Assembly (NCBI GenBank): GCA_033782935.1
Contig: JAWQEG010000082.1
Coordinates: 1,054,001-1,118,000 of the forward strand
Direction: 5' to 3'
Length of the DNA: 64,000 nucleotides
Source: Petrolisthes cinctipes
Taxonomy: Eukaryota > Arthropoda > Malacostraca > Decapoda > Porcellanidae
The notes beneath the pieces were generated by a model. That model saw only the letters and a program-made list of their open reading frames with translations. It did no database searches and had not been told where the DNA came from. The position numbers and the translations under genes were made by a program. This document shows, piece by piece, positions 50,993-61,800 of the stretch. Positions within the stretch are counted from its first letter, which is position 1. Each line of letters starts with the position of its first letter.

Positions 50993-52395
50993 ACATGCCT
51001 ACACAGTGCTAGAATATTTTCAAAATATACGCTAAAAACATGCTAAAAATCGATCTTTTAGGTGCCAAAAAGTCGATATCTCAAATTCAGTCCCAAAACA
51101 CCCGAAAATTCGATATTTTGGGGTCCCAGAAGCAATCTGTACATGCCTACTCAGTGTTAGAGTATTTTCAAAATACAGGCCCAAAACATGCTAAAAATCG
51201 ATATTTTAGATGCCCAAAGTCAATATGTGCATGTATCTTCGGTACCCGTTTATATCTCAAATTCAGGCTCAAAACATCCGAAAATTCAATATTTTGGGGT
51301 CCCAGAAGCAATCTGTACATTCCTACTCAGTGCTAGAATATTTTCAAAATATAGGCTAAAAACATGCTAAAAATCGATCTTTTAGGTGCCAAAAAGTCGA
51401 TATCTCAAATTCAGTCCCAAAACACCCGAAAATTCGATATTAAGGGGTCCCAGAAGCGATCTGTACATGCCTACTCCGTGTTAGAGTATTTTCAAAATAC
51501 ATGCTCAAAACATACTGAAAATCGATCTTTTAGGTGCACAAAAGTCGATATTTGCATGCATCTTCAGTACCCGTTTATATCTCAAATTCAGGCTCAAAAC
51601 ACCCGAAAATTCAATATTTTGGGGTCCCAGAAGCAATCTGTACATGCCTACTCAGTGTTAGAGTATTTTCAAAATACAGGCCCAAAACATGCTGAAAATC
51701 GATATTTTAGATGCCCAAAGTCAATATGTGCATGTATTTTCTGTACCCGTTTATATCTCAAATTCAGGCTCAAAACACCCAAAAATTCAATATTTTGGGG
51801 TCCCAGAAGCAATCTGTACAGTGCTAGAATATTTTCAAAATATAGGCTAAAAACATGCTAAAAATCGATCTTTTAGGTGCCAAAAAGTCGATATCTCAAA
51901 TTCAGTCCCAAAACACACGAAAATTCGATATTTAGGGGTCACAGAAGCGATCTGTACATGCCTACTCCGTGTTAGAGTATTTTCAAAATACATGCTCAAA
52001 ACATACTGAAAATCGATCTTTTAGGTGCACAAAAGTCGATATGTGTATGCATCTTCAGTACCCGTTTATATCTCAAATTCAGGCTCAAAACACCCGAAAA
52101 TTCAATATTTTGGGGTCCCAGAAGCAATCTGTACATGCCTACTCAGTGTTAGAGTATTTTCAAAATACAGGCCTAAAACATGCTGAAAATCGATATTTTA
52201 GATGCCCAAAGTCAATATGTGCAAGTATCTTCTGTACCCGTTTATATCTCAAATTCAGGCTCAAAACACCCGAAAATTCAATATTTTGGGGTCCCAGAAG
52301 CAATCTGTACATGCCTACACAGTGCTAGAATATTTTCAAAATATAGGCTAAAAACATGCTAAAAATCGACATTTTAGGTGCCAAAAAATCGATAT

Positions 52396-53073
52396 ATCAA
52401 ATTCAGTCCCAAAACACCCGAAAATTCGATATTTAGAGGTCCCAGAAGATATCTGTTCATGCCTACTCCGTGATAGAGTATTTTCAAAATACAGGCCAAA
52501 AACATACTGAAAATCGATCTTTTAGGTGCCCAAAAGTCGATATGTGCATGCATCTTCTGTACCCGTTTATATCTCAAATTCTGGCCCTAAACACCCGAAA
52601 ATTCTATATTTTGGGGTCCCAGAAGCGATCTGTACATGCCTACTCCGTGTTAGAGTATTTTCAAAATACATGCTTAAAACATACTGAAAATCGATCTTTT
52701 AGGTGCACAAAAGTCGATATGTGCATGCATCTTCTGTACCCGTTTATATCTCAACTTCTGACCCTAAACACCCGAAAATTCGATATTTTGGGGTCCCAGA
52801 AGCGATCTGTACATGCCTACTCCGTGTTAGAGTATTTTCAAAATTCAGGCCCAAAACATGCTGAAAATCGATATTTTTGGTGCCCGAAGTCAATATGTGC
52901 ATGTATCTTCTGTACCCGTTTATATCTCAAATTCAGGCTCAAAACACCCGAAAATTCAATATTTTGGGGTCCCAGAAGCAATCTGTACATGCCTACTCAG
53001 TGCTAGAATATTTTCAAAATACAAGCTAAAAACATGCTAAAAATCGATCCTTTAGGTGCCAAAAAGTCGATAT
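52396..53073 (+). repeat. 678-bp four-monomer unit in the second superblock copy
   Basis: Counterpart of 18222-18899 at an offset of 34,174. It differs at a few sites, for example CCCAGAAGATATCTG instead of CCCAGAAGGTATCTG near 52441, and GTGCCCGAAGTC near 52880. Confidence 0.86.
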
Positions 53074-53896
53074 CTCAAATTCAGTCCCAAAACACCCGAA
53101 AATTCGATATTTAGGGGTCAAAGAAGCGATCTGTACATGCCTACTCCGTGTTAGAGTATTTTCAAAATACATGTTCAAAACATACTGAAAATCGATCTTT
53201 TAGGTGCACAAAAGTCGATATGTGCATGCATCTTCAGTACCCGTTTATATCTCAAATTCAGGCCCAAAACACCCGAAAATTCAATATTTTGGGGTCCCAG
53301 AAACAATCTGTACATGCCTACTCAGTGTTAGAGTATTTTCAAAATACAGGCCCAAAACATGCTGAAAATCGATATTTTAGATGCCCAAAGTCAATATGTG
53401 CATGTATCTTCTGTACCCGTTTATATCTCAAATTCAGGCTCAAAACACCCGAAAATTCAATATTTTGGGGTCCCAGAAGCAATCTGTACATGCCTACAGT
53501 GCTAGAATATTTTCAAAATATAGGCTAAAAACATGCTAAAAATCGATCTTTTAGGTGCCAAAAAGTCGATATCTCAAATTCAGTCCCAAAACACCCGAAA
53601 ATTCGATATTTTGGTGTCCCAGAAGCAATCTGTACATGCCTACTCAGTGTTAGAGTATTTTCAAAATACAGGCCCAAAACATGCTGAAAATCGATATTTT
53701 AGATGCCCAAAGTCAATATGTGCATGTATCTTCTGTACCCGTTTATATCTCAAATTCAGGCTCAAAACACCCGAAAATTCAATATTTTGGGGTCCCAGAA
53801 GCAATCTGTACATGCCTACACAGTGCTAGAATATTTTCAAAATATAGGCTAAAAACATGCTAAAAATCGACATTTTAGGTGCCAAAAAATCGATAT

Positions 53897-54574
53897 ATCA
53901 AATTCAGTCCCAAAACACCCGAAAATTCGATATTTAGAGGTCCCAGAATTTATCTGTTCATGCCTACTCCGTGATAGAGTATTTTCAAAATACAGGCCAA
54001 AAACATACTGAAAATCGATCTTTTAGGTGCCCAAAAGTCGATATGTGCATGCATCTTCTGTACCCGTTTATATCTCAAATTCTGGCCCTAAACACCCGAA
54101 AATTCTATATTTTGGGGTCCCAGAAGCGATCTGTACATGCCTACTCCGTGTTAGAGTATTTTCAAAATACATGCTTAAAACATACTGAAAATCGATCTTT
54201 TAGGTGCACAAAAGTCGATATGTGCATGCATCTTCTGTACCCGTTTATATCTCAAATTCTGACCCTAAACACCCGAAAATTCGATATTTTGGGGTCCCAG
54301 AAGCGATCTGTACATGCCTACTCCGTGTTAGAGTATTTTCAAAATTCAGGCCCAAAACATGCTGAAAATCGATATTTTTGGTGCCCAAAGTCAATATGTG
54401 CATGTATCTTCTGTACCCGTTTATATCTCAAATTCAGGCTCAAAACACCCGAAAATTCAATATTTTGGGGACCCAGAAGCAATCTGTACATGCCTACTCA
54501 GTGCTAGAATATTTTCAAAATACAAGCTAAAAACATGCTAAAAATCGATCCTTTAGGTGCCAAAAAGTCGATAT
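53897..54574 (+). repeat. 678-bp four-monomer unit in the second superblock copy, second occurrence
   Basis: Counterpart of 19725-20402 at an offset of 34,172. Private changes include CCCAGAATTTATCTG near 53942 and GGGGACCCAGAAGC near 54467. Confidence 0.86.
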
Positions 54575-55890
54575 CTCAAATTCAGTCCCAAAACACCCGA
54601 AAATTCGATATTTAGGGGTCAAAGAAGCGATCTGTACATGCCTACTCCGTGTTAGAGTATTTTCAAAATACATGCTCAAAACATACTGAAAATCGATCTT
54701 TTAGGTGCACAAAAGTCGATATGTGCATGCATCTTCAGTACACGTTTATATCTCAAATTCAGGCCCAAAACACCCGAAAATTCAATATTTTGGGGTCCCA
54801 GAAACAATCTGTACATGCCTACTCAGTGTTAGAGTATTTTCAAAATACAGGCCCAAAACATGCTGAAAATCGATATTTTAGATACCCAAAGTCAATATGT
54901 GCATGTATCTTCTGTACCCGTTTATATCTCAAATTCAGGCTCAAAACACCCGAAAATTCAATATTTTGGGGTCCCAGAAGCAATCTGTACATGCCTACAC
55001 AGTGCTAGAATATTTTCAAAATATAGGCTAAAAACATGCTAAAAATCGATCTTTTAGGTGCCAAAAAGTCGATATCTCAAATTCAGTCCCAAAACACCCG
55101 AAAATTCGATATTTTGGGGTCCCAGAAGCAATCTGTACATGCCTACTCAGTGTTAGAGTATTTTCAAAATACAGGCCCAAAACATGCTGAAAATCGATAT
55201 TTTAGATGCCCAAAGTCAATATGTGCATGTATCTTCGGTACCCGTTTATATCTCAAATTCAGGCTCAAAACATCCGAAAATTCAATATTTTGGGGTCCCA
55301 GAAGCAATCTGTACATGCCTACTCAGTGCTAGAATATTTTCAAAATATAGGCTAAAAACATGCTAAAAATCGATCTTTTAGGTGCCAAAAAGTCGATATC
55401 TCAAATTCAGTCCCAAAACACCCGAAAATTCGATATTAAGGGGTCCCAGAAGCGATCTGTACATGCCAACTCCGTGTTAGAGTATTTTCAAAATACATGC
55501 TCAAAACATACTGAAAATCGATCTTTTAGGTGCACAAAAGTCGATATTTGCATGCATCTTCTGTACCCGTTTATATCTCAAATTCTGGCCCTAAACACCC
55601 GAAAATTCGATATTTTGGGGTCCCAGATGCGATCTGTACATGCCTACTCCGTGTTAGAGTATTTTCAAAATTCAGGCCCAAAACATGCTGAAAATCGATA
55701 TTTTTGGTGCCCAAAGTCAATATGTGCATGTATCTTCTGTACCCGTTTATATCTCAAATTCAGGCTCAAAACACCCGAAAATTCAATATTTTGGGGTCCC
55801 AGAAGCAATCTGTACAGTGCTAGAATATTTTCAAAATATAGGCTAAAAACATGCTAAAAATCGATCTTTTAGGTGCCAAAAAGTCGATAT

Positions 55891-58800
55891 CTCAAATTCA
55901 GTCCCAAAACACCCGAAAATTCGATATTTAGGGGTCCCAGAAGCGATCTGTACATGCCTACTCCGAGTTAGAGTATTTTCAAAATACATGCTCAAAACAT
56001 ACTGGAAATCGATCTTTTAGGTGCCCAAAAGTCGATATGTGTATGCATCTTCAGTACCCGTTTATATCTCAAATTCAGGTTCAAAACACACGAAAATTCA
56101 ATATTTTGGGGTCCCAGAAGCAATCTGTACATGCCTACTCAGTGTTAGAGTATTTTCAAAATACAGGCCCAAAACATGCTGAAAATCGATATTTTAGATG
56201 CCCAAAGTCAATATGTGCATGTATCTTATGTACCCGTTTATATCTCAAATTCAGGCTCAAAACACCCGAAAATTCAATATTTTGGGGTCCCAGAAGCAAT
56301 CTGTACATGCCTACACAGTGCTAGAATATTTTCAAAATATAGGCTAAAAACATGCTAAAAATCGACATTTTAGGTGCCAAAAAATCGATATCTCAAATTC
56401 AGTCCCAAAACACCCGAAAATTCGATATTTAGAGGTCCCAGAAGGTATCTGTTCATGCCTACTCCGTGATAGAGTATTTTCAAAATTCAGGCCCAAAACA
56501 TGCTGAAAATCTATATTTTAGATGCCCAAAGTCAATATGTGCATGTATCTTCTGTACCCGTTTATATCTCAAATTCAGGCTCAAAACACCCGAAAATTCA
56601 ATATTTTGGGGTCCCAGAAGCAATCTGTACATGCCTACACAGTGCTAGAATATTTTCAAAATATAGGCTAAAAACATGCTAAAAATCGATCTTTTAGGTG
56701 TCAAAAAATCGATATCTCAAATTCAGTCCCAAAACACCCGAAAATTCGATATTTAGAGGTCCCAGAAGGTATCTGTACATGCCTACTCCGTGTTAGAGTA
56801 TTTTCAAAATACAGGCCAAAAACATACTGAAAATCGATCTTTTAGGTGCCCAAAAGTCGATATGTGTATGCATCTTCAGTACCCGTTTATATCTCAAATT
56901 CAGGCTCAAAACACCCGAAAATTCAATATTTTGGGGTCCCAGAAGCAATCTGTACATGCCTACTCAGTGTTAGAGTATTTTCAAAATACAGGCCCAAAAC
57001 ATGCTGAAAATCGATATTTTAGATGCCCAAAGTCAATATGTGCATGTATCTTCTGTACCCGTTTATATCTCAAATTCTGGCTCAAAACACCCGAAAATTC
57101 AATATTTTGGGGTCCCAGAAGCAATCTGTACATGCCTACACAGTGCTAGAATATTTTCAAAATATAGGCTAAAAACATGCTAAAAATCGACATTTTAGGT
57201 GCCAAAAAATCGATATCTCAAATTCAGTCCCAAAACACCCGAAAATTCGATATTTAGAGGTCCCAGAAGGTATCTGTTCATGCCTACTCCGTGATAGAGT
57301 ATTTTCAAAATACAGGCCAAAAACATACTGAAAATCGATCTTTTAGGTGCCCAAAAGTCGATATGTGCATGCATCTTCTGTACCCGTTTATATCTCAAAT
57401 TCTGGCCCTAAACACCCGAAAATTCGATATTATGGGGTCCCAGAAGCGATCTGTACATGCCTACTCCGTGTTAGAGTATTTTCAAAATTCAGGCCCAAAA
57501 CATGCTGAAAATCGATATTTTTGGTGCCCAAAGTCAATATGTGCATGTATCTTCTGTACCCGTTTATATCTCAAATTCAGGCTCAAAACACCCGAAAATT
57601 CAATATTTTGGGGTCCCAGAAGCAATCTGTACATGCCTACTCAGTGCTAGAATATTTTCAAAATATAGGCTAAAAACATGCTAAAAATCTATCTTTTAGG
57701 TGGCAAAAAGTCGATATCTCAAATTCAGTCCCAAAACACCCGAAAATTCGATATTTAGGGGTCCCAGAAGCGATCTGTACATGCCTACTCCGTGTTAGAG
57801 TATTTTCAAAATACATGCTCAAAACATACTGAAAATCGATCTTTTAGGTGCACAAAAGTCGATATGTGTATGCATCTTCAGTACCCGTTTATATCTCAAA
57901 TTCAGGCTCAAAACACCCGAAAATTCAATATTTTGGGGTCCCAGAAGCAATCTGTACATGCCTACTCAGTGTTAGAGTATTTTCAAAATACAGGCCCAAA
58001 ACATGCTGAAAATCGATATTTTAGATGCCCAAAGTCAATATGTGCATGTATCTTCTGTACCCGTTTATATCTCAAATTCAGGCTCAAAACACCCGAAAAT
58101 TCAATATTTTGGGGTCCCAGAAGCAATCTGTACATGCCTACACAGTGCTAGAATATTTTCAAAATATAGGCTAAAAACATGCTAAAAATCGACATTTTAG
58201 GTGCCAAAAAATCTATATCACAAATTCAGTCCCAAAACACCCGAAAATTCGATATTTAGAGGTCCCAGAAGGTATCTGTACATGCCTACTCCGTGTTAGA
58301 GTATTTTCAAAATTCAGGCCCAAAACATGCTGAAAATCGATATTTTTGGTGCCCAAAGTCAATATGTGCATGTATCTTCTGTACCCGTTTATATCTCAAA
58401 TTCAGGCTCAAAACACCCGAAAATTCAATATTTTGGGGTCCCAGAAGCAATCTGTACATGCCTACTCAGTGCTAGAATATTTTCAAAATATAGGCTAAAA
58501 ACATGCTAAAAATCGATCTTTTAGGTGCCAAAAAGTCGATATCTCAAATTCAGTCCCAAAACACCCGAAAATTCGATATTTAGGGGTCCCAGAAGCGATC
58601 TGTACATGCCTACTCCGTGTTAGAGTATTTTCAAAATACATGCTCAAAACATACTGAAAATCGATCTTTTAGGTGCACAAAAGTCGATATGTGCATGCAT
58701 CTTCAGTACCCGTTTATATCTCAAATTCAGGCTCAAAACACCCGAAAATTCAATATTTTGGGGTCCCAGAAGCAATCTGTACATGCCTACTCAGTGTTAG

Positions 58801-61800
58801 AGTATTTTCAAAATACAGGTCCAAAACATGCTGAAAATCGATATTTTAGATGCCCAAAGTCAATATGTGCATGTATCTTCTGTACCCGTTTATATCTCAA
58901 ATACAGGCTCAAAACACCCGAAAATTCAATATTTTGGGGTCCCAGAAGCAATCTGTACATGCCTACACAGTGCTAGAATATTTTCAAAATATAGGCTAAA
59001 AACATGCTAAAAATCGACATTTTATGTGCCAAAAAATCGATATCTCAAATTCAGTCCCAAAACACCCGAAAATTCGATATTTAGAGGTCCCAGAAGGTAT
59101 CTGTACATGCTTACTCCGTGTTAGAGTATTTTCAAAATACAGGCCAAAAACATACTGAAAATCGATCTTTTAGGTGCCCAAAAGTCGATATGTGCATGCA
59201 TCTTCTGTACCCGTTTATATCTCAAATTCTGGCCCAAAACACCCAAAAATTCAATATTTTGGGGTCCCAGAAGCGATCTGTACATGCCTACTCCGTGTTA
59301 GAGTATTTTCAAAATTCAGGCCCAAAACATGCTGAAAATCGATATTTTTGGTGCCCAAAGTCAATATGTGCATGTATCTTCTGTACCCGTTTATATCTCA
59401 AATTCAGGCTCAAAACACCCGAAAATTCAATATTTTGGGGTCCCAGAAGCAATCTGTACATGCCTACTCAGTGCTAGAATATTTTCAAAATATAGGCTAA
59501 AAACATGCTAAAAATCGATCTTTTAGGTGCCAAAAAGTCGATATCTCAAATTCAGTCCCAAAACACCCGAAAATTCGATATTTAGGGGTCCCAGAAGCGA
59601 TCTGGACATGCCTACTCCGTGTTAGAGTATTTTCAAAATACATGCTTAAAACATACTGAAAATCGATCTTTTAGGTGCACAAAAGTCGATATGTGCATGC
59701 ATCTTCTGTACCCGTTTATATCTCAAATTCTGGCCCTAAACACCCGAAAATTCGATATTTTGGGGTCCCAGAAGCGATCTGTACATGCCTACTCCGTGTT
59801 AGAGTATTTTCAAAATTCAGGCCCAAAACATGCTGAAAATCGATATTTTTGGTGCCCAAAGTCAATATGTGCATGTATCTTCTGTACCCGTTTATATCTC
59901 AAATTCAGGCTCAAAACACCCGAAAATTCAATATTTTGGGGTCCCAGAAGCAATCTGTACATGCCTACTCAGTGCTAGAATATTTTCAAAATATAGGCTA
60001 AAAACATGCTAAAAATCGATCCTTTAGGTGCCAAAAAGTCGATATCTCAAATTCAGTCCCAAAACACCCGAAAATTCGATATTTAGGGGTCCCAGAAGCG
60101 ATCTGTACATGCCTACTCCGTGTTAGAGTATTTTCAAAATACATGCTCAAAACATACTGAAAATCGATCTTTTAGGTGCACAAAAGTCGATATGTGCATG
60201 CATCTTCAGTACCCGTTTATATCTCAAATTCAGGCCCAAAACACACGAAAATTTAATATTTTGGGGTCCCAGAAACAATCTGTACATGCCTACTCAGTGT
60301 TAGAGTATTTTCAAAATACAGGCCCAGAACATGCTGAAAATCGATATTTTAGATGCCCAAAGTCAATATGTGCATGTATCTTCTGTACCCGTTTATATCT
60401 CAAATTCAGGCTCAAAACACCCGAAAATTCAATATATTGGGGTCCCAGAAGCAATCTGTACAGTGCTAGAATATTTTCAAAATATAGGCTAAAAACATGC
60501 TAAAAATCGATCTTTTAGGTGCCAAAAAGTCGATATCTCAAATTCAGTCCCAAAACACCCGAAAATTCGATATTTAGGGGTCACAGAAGCGATCTGTACA
60601 TGCCTACTCCGTGTTAGAGTATTTTCAAAATACATGCTCAAAACATACTGAAAATCGATCTTTTAGGTGCACAAAAGTCGATATGTGTATGCATCTTCAG
60701 TACCCGTTTATATCTCAAATTCAGGCTCAAATCACCCGAAAATTCAATATTTTGGGGTCCCAGAAGCAATCTGTACATGCCTACTCAGTGTTAGAGTATT
60801 TTCAAAATACAGGCCCAAAACATGCTGAAAATCGATATTTTAGATGCCCAAAGTCAATATGTGCATGTATCTTCTGTACCCGTTTATATCTCAAATTCAG
60901 GCTCAAAACCCCCGAAAATTCAATATTTTGGGGTCCCAGAAGCAATCTGTACATGCCTACACAGTGCTAGAATATTTTCAAAATATAGGCTAAAAACATG
61001 CTAAAAATCGACATTTTAGGTGCCAAAAAATCGATATATCAAATTCAGTCCCAAAACACCCGAAAATTCGATATTTAGAGGTCCCAGAAGGTATCTGTTC
61101 ATGCCTACTCCGTGATAGAGTATTTTCAAAATACAGGCCAAAAACATACTGAAAATCGATCTTTTAGGTGCCCAAAAGTCGATATGTGCATGCATCTTCT
61201 GTACCCGTTTATATCTCAAATTCTGGCCCTAAACACCCGAAAATTCGATATTTTGGGGTCCCAGAAGCGATCTGTACATGCCTACTCCGTGTTTGAGTAT
61301 TTTCAAAATTCAGGCCCAAAACATGCTGAAAATCGATATTTTTGGTGCCCAAAGTCAATATGTGCATGTATCTTCTGTACCCGTTTATATCTCAAATTCA
61401 GGCTCAAAACACCCGAAAATTCAATATTTTGGGGTCCCAGAAGCAATCTGTACATGCCTACTCAGTGCTAGAATATTTTCAAAATACAGGCTAAAAACAT
61501 GCTAAAAATCGATCCTTTAGGTGCCAAAAAGTCGATATCTCAAATTCAGTCCCAAAACACCCGAAAATTCGATATTTAGGGGTCCCAGAAGCGAGCTGTA
61601 CATGCCTACTCCGTGTTAGAGTATTTTCAAAATACATGCTCAAAACATACTGAAAATCGATCTTTTAGGTGCACAAAAGTCGATATGTGCATGCATCTTC
61701 AGTACCCGTTTATATCTCAAATTCAGGCCCAAAACACCCGAAAATTCAATATTTTGGGGTCCCAGAAACAATCTGTACATGCCTACTCAGTGTTAGAGTA

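Larger units (their letters stand above)
39431..55558 (+). repeat. Superblock copy 2 (about 16.1 kb, enlarged)
   Basis: Collinear with 9443-21385 but longer by 2330+177+1679 bp minus a few bases. The extra 177 bp lies in the unit at 46395-46895, a three-monomer unit where copy 1 (14077-14400) has a two-monomer unit. The right end is near 55558, where CATGCATCTTC is followed by TGTACCCG instead of the AGTACCCG of copy 1. Confidence 0.9.
39431..55890 (+). repeat. Array region 5: second, enlarged copy of the superblock
   Basis: Unit starts are 39431, 39932, 40256, 40580, 40909, 41410, 41734, 42063, 42562, 43063, 43740, 44064, 44393, 44892, 45393, 45894, 46395, 46896, 47397, 47898, 48399, 48900, 49577, 50078, 50579, 51080, 51404, 51895, 52396, 53074, 53573, 53897, 54575, 55076 and 55400. 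Relative to 9443 to 21385 the offset is 29,988, then 32,318, 32,495 and 34,174 (34,172 after small deletions). The steps equal a 2330-bp duplication, a 177-bp monomer gain and a 1679-bp duplication. Nothing but satellite is present. Confidence 0.93.
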
